A DNA stretch of 47,130 nucleotides from a bacterium. GTDB lineage: Bacteria; Armatimonadota; Fimbriimonadia; Fimbriimonadales; Fimbriimonadaceae. The notes below the pieces were generated by a model that was not told the origin of the DNA, did no database searches, and saw nothing but the letters and a program-made list of their open reading frames with translations. The position numbers and the translations under genes were made by a program. This document shows, one piece after another, positions 25,466 to 32,511 of this stretch; position 1 is the stretch's first letter; each line of letters opens with the position of its first letter. Location: positions 1-47,130 of the forward strand of contig PNMZ01000010.1 of NCBI GenBank assembly GCA_013823945.1, given 5' to 3'.

Positions 25466-26548
25466 TCAGACTCGAATCAAACTGATCGGTGGCTCAACAT
25501 TAAAACTTGCGTGACCATCAGCAGTGCAAGTCACGATATTCTCGATCCTCACCCCAAAACGACCTGGTAAGTAAATCCCCGGTTCAATACTAAAGCAGTC
25601 CCCTTCCATAATCACCTCGTCACTCCCTGGCATGATATACGGCTCCTCATGAACGCGCATCCCCAGCCCGTGCCCCGTTCTGTGGACAAAAAATTCGCCA
25701 AACCCTGCTTCTTCGATGACTTTTCGAGCTGCGCCATCGATTTCACCTGCCGTCACTCCTGGACGAATCACTGACCTTGCGGCATGGTGCGCATCAAGCA
25801 CAATCTGATAGACCCGGTCAGCCTCCGGATCACGAGGTTCACCAATTGAAACCGTACGCGTAATGTCACTCATGTAACCACCTGCCTCACACCCAAAATC
25901 CATAATCATCACATCCCCATCCGCCAGAACCGTTTCGTCAGAGTGATGGTGTGGCTCTGCACCGTTGGCACCCGTCGCCACAATCGCGAACATTGGTCGT
26001 CCCCCTTCCGCCTTCATTGTTGCTTCCAACCGCCCTCCGACATCTGATTCGCGCTCACCCGCCCGAATCGTTCCACGCACCGCCTCAAATGCAACATCCG
26101 CCATCTTCCCCGCTCGGAATAACTCGTCCAGCTCCGACTGGTTCTTGCATCGCATCACTTGACCCGCTAGCCGACTTCCCGCGATAAAGCTCACGTCTGG
26201 TAACCAGCCCTGAAATCGAAGCAGAATCGAAGCTAACATCTCGTCGTCAACCGCAACCCTGCCTCTCAACCCGGAACTTCTGATCGCCTCCGTTGGATCC
26301 TCGCCATCTACAAATCCGCGGACATCCTCAATTCCACATCGAATGGCCTGGTTCACGCTTAGAGCTGGGCAAAAAAGTCGCATTCCGCCCGACTGATCAA
26401 GTACCAAAGCCATCAATCGCTCCCCTCCTCCCTCAAAAAACCCCGAATAGTAGCCCATCGTGATCGGAGTCGTCGCAATGAATGAATCAATCCCCGCCTC
26501 CCGCAAAACCCGACCTAACTCCAACCGACGACTCGCGTAATCTGCCAT
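25466..26548 (-). CDS. M24-family Xaa-Pro aminopeptidase/dipeptidase
   Basis: This metallopeptidase has 360 residues with the pita-bread fold and a creatinase-type N-terminal domain (about 1-130). All five metal ligands are visible: Asp in VMIMDFGCE, Asp in YMSDITRTVS, His in HRTGHGLGM, Glu in FSIEPGIYLPG and Glu in VRIENIV. It probably trims Xaa-Pro peptides in the cytoplasm, as there is no signal peptide. PepP-like and PepQ-like activity cannot be separated here. ATG 26548 is used; it is divergent from ychF with a palindromic repeat between them. Confidence 0.93.
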   Translation of the reverse strand: MADYASRRLELGRVLREAGIDSFIATTPITMGYYSGFFEGGGERLMALVLDQSGGMRLFCPALSVNQAIRCGIEDVRGFVDGEDPTEAIRSSGLRGRVAVDDEMLASILLRFQGWLPDVSFIAGSRLAGQVMRCKNQSELDELFRAGKMADVAFEAVRGTIRAGERESDVGGRLEATMKAEGGRPMFAIVATGANGAEPHHHSDETVLADGDVMIMDFGCEAGGYMSDITRTVSIGEPRDPEADRVYQIVLDAHHAARSVIRPGVTAGEIDGAARKVIEEAGFGEFFVHRTGHGLGMRVHEEPYIMPGSDEVIMEGDCFSIEPGIYLPGRFGVRIENIVTCTADGHASFNVEPPISLIRV

Positions 26549-26587
26549 GACCGTATTCTATCTCACCCAAATCTGTAGGCTCCAAAC

Positions 26588-26659
26588 GAATTGACCCGGG
26601 GCCCGAAGCCAAGCCCTCGCCCCGCCGACCACGGCGGGGCTCCGCCCCCCGGTCAATTC
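26588..26659. repeat. MITE-like palindrome with GAATTGACC ends
   Basis: GAATTGACC (26588-26596) and GGTCAATTC (26651-26659) are perfect 9-bp ends of a 72-bp palindrome. It holds an inner hairpin CCCCGCC (26620-26626) with GGCGGGG (26633-26639). It sits in the 135-bp region between the divergent M24 peptidase and ychF, 25 bp before the ychF ATG. The open frame before ychF is this repeat, not protein. No target-site duplication is evident. Confidence 0.65.
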
Positions 26660-26683
26660 AACCCATCCGCCATAATCAATCCA

Positions 26684-27775
26684 ATGCTCCAAGCCGGAAT
26701 CGTCGGACTCCCCAACGTCGGGAAATCAACCCTCTTCAACGCCGTCGTTGCCAACGCGCAAGCCCAAGCTGCAAACTTCCCCTTCTGCACCATCGAACCC
26801 AACGTCGGAATGGTCAGCGTCCCCGATACGCGACTCGATGTCCTCGCAAAAATCTCCGGCTCCGAACAAATCCTCCCCGCCCGGGTCGAATTCGTTGACA
26901 TTGCCGGCCTTGTCAAAGGTGCCTCCAAAGGCGAGGGCCTGGGCAACCAATTCCTCGCCAACATCCGCGAAGTCGACGCCATCATCCACGTGGTTCGATG
27001 TTTCGATAACGACGATATCACCCATGTCCACGGCTCCGTAGACCCCCTCCGAGATATCGACATCATCTCCCTCGAACTCATCCTCGCCGACCTCAGCCAA
27101 GTTGAAAAGCGCATCGAACGCGTTCGAAAAGATGCCAAGACCAACAAAGACGCAAAGCCGGAACTCGAAGCGCTCGAACAAATCATGCCCCTCCTCGAAG
27201 ACGGTAAACCCGCCCGCGAAGCCAAACTCGATGACGAGCAACGGGCCGGAATCAAACACCTTGGACTCCTTTCCGCCAAACCCGTCATCTATGCCGCCAA
27301 CGTCAGCGAAGCCGACATCAACACTGGAAACGACTGGACAAAGAAAGTCGCCGATCACGCCGCAAAAGAAGGCAATGACCTGGTCATAATCTCCGCACAA
27401 ATCGAAGCTGAGCTCATCGAACTTCCCGAAGAAGACCGTGCCGAGTTTCTCGAATCCCTCGGCATCAAAGAATCAGGCCTTCAAAACCTCATTCGCCACA
27501 CCTATGACCTCCTCGGCCTACAAACTTATTTCACCACGGGCCCCAAAGAAACCAGAGCTTGGACTATCACAAAAGGCATGAAAGCCCCCCAAGCCGCCGC
27601 CGTCATCCACACTGACTTCGAAAAAGGCTTCATCCGCGCCGAAACTGTCGCCTACCAAGACCTTGTCGACAACGGCAACATGGCCGCTGCCAAAGCAAAA
27701 GGAAAAGTCCGATCCGAAGGAAAAGAATACGTCGTCCAAGAAGGCGATGTCCTCCACTTCCTTTTCAATGTTTAG
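26684..27775 (+). CDS. ychF: Redox/translation-associated ATPase YchF (Obg family)
   Basis: YchF is a P-loop NTPase of the Obg group that prefers ATP and binds the ribosome. The G1 loop GLPNVGKSTLFNAV is at residues 7-20, followed by FCTIEPNVG (G2 region) and DIAGLVKGASKGEGLGNQFL (G3). The coiled-coil hairpin is at about 130-180, and the TGS domain has TGPKETRAWTI and VIHTDFEKGFIRAE. I chose ATG 26684 (LQAGIVGLPNVGKS), as all homologues start there. That gives 363 residues, the standard length. Confidence 0.96.
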   Translation: MLQAGIVGLPNVGKSTLFNAVVANAQAQAANFPFCTIEPNVGMVSVPDTRLDVLAKISGSEQILPARVEFVDIAGLVKGASKGEGLGNQFLANIREVDAIIHVVRCFDNDDITHVHGSVDPLRDIDIISLELILADLSQVEKRIERVRKDAKTNKDAKPELEALEQIMPLLEDGKPAREAKLDDEQRAGIKHLGLLSAKPVIYAANVSEADINTGNDWTKKVADHAAKEGNDLVIISAQIEAELIELPEEDRAEFLESLGIKESGLQNLIRHTYDLLGLQTYFTTGPKETRAWTITKGMKAPQAAAVIHTDFEKGFIRAETVAYQDLVDNGNMAAAKAKGKVRSEGKEYVVQEGDVLHFLFNV

Positions 27776-27799
27776 TTGAGAAGACAAATCAGTTAAGAT

Positions 27800-28357
27800 A
27801 TGAAGATGAAAATGGCACTCACCACATTAGCGGCAATTGTTCTCGTAATCCCCGCATTTGCCGCAGATTCAACTGAGTCGATCATCCAAAAGGCACAAGC
27901 TCAAGCCCAAGAGCAAAAAAAGAATATCCTCGTCAAATTTTCCGCTTCATGGTGCACTTGGTGCCATCGAATGGATGACTGGCTCAAAAAAACCGAAGCC
28001 GGGCAAATGGTCGCAAACCAATATATCATCGTCACCCTCATCGTCGATGAAGCCGAAGACAAAAAAGCCCTTGAAAACCCCGGAGCAAACGACTTCAAAT
28101 CCAAGCTAGGAGGCAACCAACAGGGAATCCCCTTCTTCGCCATCATCGATCCCGCGGGAAAAACCCTCCAAACAAGCCTCCGCCCCAGCGACGATCCCAC
28201 TAAAAAACCGAGCAACATCGGCTTCCCAGTCGAAGACTTTGAAATCGCACACTTCATGAAAATGGTCAAAACAACCTCAAAGCTCACCATCCCCGAACTC
28301 GCAAAAGCAGAAATCTCGCTCAAGGAAAACGCCAAAAAAATCAAGGGCGGAAGCTAA
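27800..28357 (+). CDS. Exported thioredoxin-fold protein (WCTWC)
   Basis: This protein has 185 residues with a signal peptide (MALTTLAAIVLVIPAFAAD) and one thioredoxin-like domain. The active site is ASWCTWCHRMDD, the CxxC type found in Thioredoxin_7 and DUF255-like proteins. The cis-Pro segment is GIPFFAIIDPAGK. It probably acts as a disulfide reductase or isomerase outside the cytoplasm. It is convergent with the two TlpA-like lipoprotein genes, 29 bp away, so three exported thiol-redox proteins lie together here. Confidence 0.88.
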   Translation: MKMKMALTTLAAIVLVIPAFAADSTESIIQKAQAQAQEQKKNILVKFSASWCTWCHRMDDWLKKTEAGQMVANQYIIVTLIVDEAEDKKALENPGANDFKSKLGGNQQGIPFFAIIDPAGKTLQTSLRPSDDPTKKPSNIGFPVEDFEIAHFMKMVKTTSKLTIPELAKAEISLKENAKKIKGGS

Positions 28358-28386
28358 CCCAAGTTGGCCTCCACCGCATAAATAAC

Positions 28387-28971
28387 TCAGTTCTTCAGGA
28401 ACTCTTTCAATTGATCCTCGTCAACAAAGTGGTCTATAAACTTCACCACTCCGTTCGGATCAATCACGATCTTCGTCGGATAGCCCGGAATCTCGTAATC
28501 ATCCATCAAAGGATGCTCCTCACCCATCAATCCTTGTCGCCAATTGACTTTTGCCTCCAATAAGCGAGGCTTCAGCTCTTCAGCCGACTCCGGATCGGCA
28601 TTCATTCCGATCATCACAAAATCGTCGCCGCCCAATTCGTCGTTCCATTTCCGGAGCTCACCGAGCTCCTCAACGCAACTGCTTCACCAAAACGCCCAAA
28701 AGTCCAACAAAACTGTCTTGCCCCGATAATCAGAAAGCTTCCATTCTTTCCCATCCACATCTTTGATCGTAAAATCCGGAGCCTCCTTGCCAACCACCAC
28801 CGTTTCGGAAATCGACTCCATCCCTACCACCTTGGAAGCTTCAACCGCTGCCTCGACCGGAATCTTTCCGCCACTAGGTTGAGGGGCAACTTTTGGCGCA
28901 GGTTCCGGGCTACAGCCAACCAGAACCATGGTAACCAGAACCAATGAGAAACCAATCCTCAAATTACTCAT
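28387..28971 (-). CDS. Probable selenoprotein: TlpA-like lipoprotein with Sec-x-x-Cys
   Basis: Read through one in-frame TGA (28686-28684, codon 96), the frame encodes 194 residues. A lipoprotein signal with lipobox LVGC (Cys20) is followed by a TlpA/AhpC-type thioredoxin fold: APDFTIKDVDGKEWKLSDY, LLDFWAFW, then (TGA)-S-S-C-V-E-E-L, and YEIPGYPTKIVIDPNG with the cis-Pro. The tandem paralogue upstream has CPYC at this place, so TGA aligns with the resolving-type first Cys. The sequence on both sides is fully conserved, with no other stop or frameshift. A GGU-loop hairpin begins 14 bases after the TGA. I read codon 96 as selenocysteine. A nonsense mutation of TGC or TGT is the alternative. The sel genes are not in the window. 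Confidence 0.75.
28653..28669 (-). promoter_or_regulatory. Candidate bacterial SECIS element
   Basis: On the minus strand, GGAGCUC (28669-28663) and GAGCUCC (28659-28653) form a perfect 7-bp stem capped by the loop GGU (28662-28660). The stem begins 14 bases after the UGA and the loop G lies at +22. Known bacterial SECIS elements lie inside the coding sequence just after UGA and expose a GGU-type loop to SelB. In E. coli fdhF the loop GG is at about +19. Confidence 0.7.
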
Positions 28972-28987
28972 TACATACTAGTGTATC

Positions 28988-29557
28988 TCAGTTCACCGAC
29001 TTTGGCAAATGCTTCTCAATTGTCGTCTGATCAATAAAGTTGTCAATGTAAACAACCATGCCATCCGGATCAATCAAAACCTTAGTGGGATATGCACTCA
29101 CGTCGTAATCCTTGTCCAACTCATGACCATCCCCGATCATCCCCTGCCGCCAGTTGACCACGCTCTTCGCCAACTGCTTCTTGATCTCACCCACAGGCTC
29201 GGAATCGTTATTCATTCCAATCAGCACAAGCCCCTTAGCCTCCAATTCGTCGTAGTAATTCCTCAACTCCGGCAACTCCCTCACACAATACGGGCACCAG
29301 AAGCCCCAAAAATCAAGCAACACCGTCTTCCCCCGGTAATCCGATAGCTTCCAGCTCTTGCCGTTCTCATCAAAAATCTCAAAATCAGGTGCCGCTTTCC
29401 CAACCGCAACCGTCTCCGAAAGAGAACCACCCGCCTCACTTGGCGCGTTGCTCACCACGACTTCCTTAGTCGGCGGAACCTCAACTTTTTCAGTTGCACA
29501 GCCGAGCAAACCCATGGCCAACACCACAACCCCCGCCGTCCATTTCCAACTCATCAT
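28988..29557 (-). CDS. TlpA-like thioredoxin-fold lipoprotein (CPYC)
   Basis: This protein has 189 residues with a lipoprotein signal (lipobox LLGC, Cys20) and a TlpA-type domain. The active site FWGFWCPYCVRELPEL has CPYC at residues 88-91; the cis-Pro is in SAYPTKVLIDPDG. It is a membrane-anchored thiol reductant or oxidant outside the cytoplasm. The next gene, 16 bp downstream, is its closest relative, with the same lipobox position and domain order, but with TGA at the first Cys. The pair is a tandem duplication and this Cys form is the internal control for the selenocysteine reading. Confidence 0.92.
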   Translation of the reverse strand: MMSWKWTAGVVVLAMGLLGCATEKVEVPPTKEVVVSNAPSEAGGSLSETVAVGKAAPDFEIFDENGKSWKLSDYRGKTVLLDFWGFWCPYCVRELPELRNYYDELEAKGLVLIGMNNDSEPVGEIKKQLAKSVVNWRQGMIGDGHELDKDYDVSAYPTKVLIDPDGMVVYIDNFIDQTTIEKHLPKSVN

Positions 29558-29648
29558 GCATTCCTAAAGCAGACCCATCTCCCCCTAGTTCCCATGCCGA
29601 CTAAACCCGAGGTCAACTGACCCACCCCAGGTACCCTCAGTTCCTTCT

Positions 29649-31295
29649 ATGCCCTCCCTCAAAATTATTCCCCTCGGTGGAACTGGCGAAATCGGAAAAA
29701 ACTGCACCGTCGTCGAAACAGAAAAAGACATTATCATCGTGGACTGTGGAATTTCCTTCCCTCACGAAGAACACTATGGAGTAGATATTGTCATCCCCGA
29801 CTTCACATACATCCTCGAAAATCGCGATAAAGTCCGTGGCGTCGTCATCACCCATGCCCACGAAGATCACGTCGGTGCCCTCGCATACCTTCTCCGCGAA
29901 TTCAACCTCCCCCTTTACTGCACCCCTCTCACCCAAGCCATGGTCGCCATGAAGCTCGAAGAGAGAGCCCGCAACGTCGAAGTCAATTTCCAACGCATGA
30001 CGCCAGGTGAAAAATTCAAACTCGGTGAAATGGAAATCGAGCCGATCCGCATCACCCACTCAATCCCCGAAACCAACGCCATCGCATTCCATACCGATGA
30101 AGGAATCGTACTCTTCACCGCTGACTTCAAATTCGACCGAACCCCGGTCGATAAACTAACCACTGACGAAGATCGCCTCAAAGAACTAGGAGAAGATGGC
30201 GTACTCCTCCTCCTTTGCGATTCCACAAACGTTGAGCGAGAAGGCTGGTCACCCTCCGAATCCGAAGTCGGACCATCTCTCAAAAAGCTGTTCCATCAGG
30301 CCGAAGGTCGAGTCCTCGTTACCCAATTTAGCTCCAACATCCACCGGATGCAACAAATCTGCGATGCCGCAAAAGCCACTGGTCGAAAAGTCAGCATCGC
30401 TGGACGAAGAATGGAAATGACCTTCAACATGTGCCGGCGACTCGGCTACATCAACGTCGATCGCGAAGACACAATCCCTATCGACGATGCCCACAAACTC
30501 CCCAACAACAAAGTCGTCTTCATCGTCACCGGTTCCCAAGGCGAACCAAAAGCGGCTCTCAGCCAAATGTCTCGCCGAGAATATAGCCGACTCAAAGTCC
30601 GCAAAGGCGATACCATCATCTACTCCGCCCGACCCATCCCCGGTAACGAGGGCCCCATCTGGCGCACCGTCAACAACCTCATCCGCCAGGGTGCAAACGT
30701 CATCACCGACCACGAAACCCCCGTTCACACTTCTGGTCACGCCTATGAAGAGGAAGTCAAGCACATGATCGCTCTCACCAAGCCGTTCTACGTTGCTCCC
30801 GTCCACGGTGAACCAAGACACCAAAAGGCAATGACTGACCTCTTGGTCAAAGGCGGTCACGAATCCCACAGAATCTTCGTCCTCGAAAACGGACAAACCC
30901 TCAATATCGATGAAGAATCTGCCTGGGTTGTAGACGAAGTTCCGTTCGGCGAAGTCTTCATCGATCAAAACAACCACTCACCCATCAACGAAAACGTTCT
31001 CCGACAACGCCACACCCTCGCGCACGACGGAGTCTGCGTCATCACTTTGGTAATCGATAAGCAAACTGGCGAAATGCTTGGACGTCCCCGCGCCGACATC
31101 AGAGGCATGAACGCGACCCCCAAAGATATTGAAGATGTCCTCGACGATCTCTGTACGATCCTTACGCGCTACCAACCCGCTGAACTCAAATCCAGCGACC
31201 ACATGGCAACCGAAATCGTCGAAGCCACCGGAAAACTCCTCTGGCGATCTACAAAACAACGCCCCATCGTCATCCCCATCATTGAACTCGTCTGA
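29649..31295 (+). CDS. rnj: Ribonuclease J
   Basis: RNase J is a metallo-beta-lactamase exo/endonuclease for mRNA decay and rRNA maturation. The N-terminus KIIPLGGTGEIGKNCTVVE and the metal motif THAHEDHVGAL (HxHxDH) are diagnostic. DSTNVEREGWSPSE, the beta-CASP segment VTGSQGEPKAALSQM, and VHTSGHAYEEE also fit. The C-terminal domain includes RPRADIRGM. The length of 548 residues is typical of RNase J1/J2. The window also encodes RNase III, so at least two major RNA-decay enzymes are nearby. Confidence 0.97.
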   Translation: MPSLKIIPLGGTGEIGKNCTVVETEKDIIIVDCGISFPHEEHYGVDIVIPDFTYILENRDKVRGVVITHAHEDHVGALAYLLREFNLPLYCTPLTQAMVAMKLEERARNVEVNFQRMTPGEKFKLGEMEIEPIRITHSIPETNAIAFHTDEGIVLFTADFKFDRTPVDKLTTDEDRLKELGEDGVLLLLCDSTNVEREGWSPSESEVGPSLKKLFHQAEGRVLVTQFSSNIHRMQQICDAAKATGRKVSIAGRRMEMTFNMCRRLGYINVDREDTIPIDDAHKLPNNKVVFIVTGSQGEPKAALSQMSRREYSRLKVRKGDTIIYSARPIPGNEGPIWRTVNNLIRQGANVITDHETPVHTSGHAYEEEVKHMIALTKPFYVAPVHGEPRHQKAMTDLLVKGGHESHRIFVLENGQTLNIDEESAWVVDEVPFGEVFIDQNNHSPINENVLRQRHTLAHDGVCVITLVIDKQTGEMLGRPRADIRGMNATPKDIEDVLDDLCTILTRYQPAELKSSDHMATEIVEATGKLLWRSTKQRPIVIPIIELV

Positions 31296-31360
31296 ATACT
31301 GTCTAGGTCTCGTGTAAGATAATCGCTCCACGTGCGAATCACTTCACCGTGGAGCAAACA

Positions 31361-31867
31361 ATGGCCAACCGGGTCGAAAATCAACTCAAGTTTCAGTCCC
31401 TTATGGAAGCGCATCAGGGACTAATCTTCCGAGTGACAACCACCTATGCCCGAAAGGTTGAAGATCAACAAGATCTTGTCCAGGAAATCAAACTCAACCT
31501 TTGGAAAGCATTTCCAAAATACAACCCTGAACAGTCATTCTCAACTTGGGCATACAAAGTCTCCATCAACACAGCAATTTCTTGGTTCAGAACCCACTCA
31601 AGAAAGGGAAATACAGTTGAACTGCCAGAGAACGTTCCCGCGCCCGAAAGCTACTCCGACGGTAGTGCTCAAGTCTTGCGTCAACTGATTGACAATCTAG
31701 ACCCCTTGAACCGCGCTATTCTCAGCCTCTCGCTTGAAGATTTATCTCAGTCACAAATCGCCGAAATTATCGGCACAACACCCGGAAATATCGCCACACG
31801 GATCAGCCGCATTAAAGCGCAACTCCGACACCAATTTGAAGCACAGGAAAAGAACTCATGGAACTAA
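31361..31867 (+). CDS. ECF-type sigma-70 family factor
   Basis: This is a group 4 sigma factor of 168 residues. Region 2 (about 10-80) includes VEDQQDLVQEIKLNLWKAFPKYNPEQSFSTW, with the -10 recognition helix. Region 4 (about 105-160) includes DLSQSQIAEIIGTTPGNIATRISRIKAQL, a complete HTH. ATG 31361 is preferred over GTG 31349, because GGAG (31351-31354) lies six bases before it. The 3' end overlaps the next gene by 10 bp, which is probably its regulatory partner. Confidence 0.92.
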   Translation: MANRVENQLKFQSLMEAHQGLIFRVTTTYARKVEDQQDLVQEIKLNLWKAFPKYNPEQSFSTWAYKVSINTAISWFRTHSRKGNTVELPENVPAPESYSDGSAQVLRQLIDNLDPLNRAILSLSLEDLSQSQIAEIIGTTPGNIATRISRIKAQLRHQFEAQEKNSWN

Positions 31868-32499
31868 ATGAACTCAAAGCTAGCTGGATCGAACTCAATT
31901 CAAAGGTCAATCACATGGAAGAAGCACTCAATGCAACCACAATAACTCAAAAAGTCCAAGCTCCGTTGCGAAAAGAGCCGACGCTAGAAATCGTCATCGG
32001 TGCCCTAACCCTTCTGTGGACTGGAGGATTCATGGGTGACAATTTCGGTGCTTTCGCAATAAAACCGGCCCTCGCTCTTCCCGCCTTATTCATTCATTGC
32101 CTTGCAATCGCTGCCATTGCACATTCAATTTGGCAACTCGTTCTAATTCAAAAACTAGAATGGACACAACCAGTCGTTGAAACTCAAACACGTTTGGCAG
32201 AAATAAAGCGCTTTAGAGTGAAAGGGGCAAAGCAGTTCTTCGCAGCGTCATTAACCGGATGGTTTGCATTTCCCATACTTCTGCTCCAAACCCTCTTGGG
32301 TCCGTCAGTGCTCACCAAAGTCAATCCGTTCTGGATTCTTAGTAACATTGCCTTTGGATTCATTGTGATCATTGGCATAATCCTCGTATCGCACAGAATT
32401 GGTGACAGCCACTCCGTGACTAACAAATTCAATGAATTCCTCGCTGGAACTCAAGTCACACTGGCCGAACGTGAGCTGAAATCGCTAAGCGAATTTTGA
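31858..32499 (+). CDS. Membrane protein coupled to the sigma factor
   Basis: This protein has 213 residues with a soluble N-terminal part of about 45 residues (MELNELKASWIELNSKVNHMEEAL) and four membrane helices. The helices are IVIGALTLLWTGGFMG, ALALPALFIHCLAIAAIAHSIW, FFAASLTGWFAFPILLLQ and ILSNIAFGFIVIIGIILV. The 10-bp overlap with the sigma gene indicates translational coupling. A cytoplasmic N-terminus with membrane helices is a common anti-sigma layout, but no zinc-binding HxxxCxxC motif is present, so the anti-sigma role is inferred from position only. Confidence 0.75.
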   Translation: MELNELKASWIELNSKVNHMEEALNATTITQKVQAPLRKEPTLEIVIGALTLLWTGGFMGDNFGAFAIKPALALPALFIHCLAIAAIAHSIWQLVLIQKLEWTQPVVETQTRLAEIKRFRVKGAKQFFAASLTGWFAFPILLLQTLLGPSVLTKVNPFWILSNIAFGFIVIIGIILVSHRIGDSHSVTNKFNEFLAGTQVTLAERELKSLSEF

Positions 32500-32511
32500 T
32501 TCTCACGAGGA

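Noticed and set aside
26591..26683. N-terminal extension of YchF
   Set aside because: The extension is encoded by the MITE-like palindrome; homologues start at the GLPNVGKS region.
26726..27400. 224-codon minus-strand ORF opposite ychF
   Set aside because: Antisense shadow of ychF: low-complexity Asp/Val/Gly-rich translation with no motif.
28387..28635. The 82-residue ORF starting at 28635 as an independent gene
   Set aside because: It begins at a TTG inside the thioredoxin fold and is in frame with the upstream part after one TGA. It is the second half of the selenoprotein candidate.
28684..28686. TGA as a plain nonsense mutation making a pseudogene
   Set aside because: Not excluded, but less likely: the stop hits exactly the redox Cys, a GGU-loop hairpin follows at the right distance, and the rest of the frame shows no decay.
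30249..30977. 242-codon minus-strand ORF opposite RNase J
   Set aside because: Antisense shadow caused by codon bias of the real gene; no domain and no ribosome-binding site.
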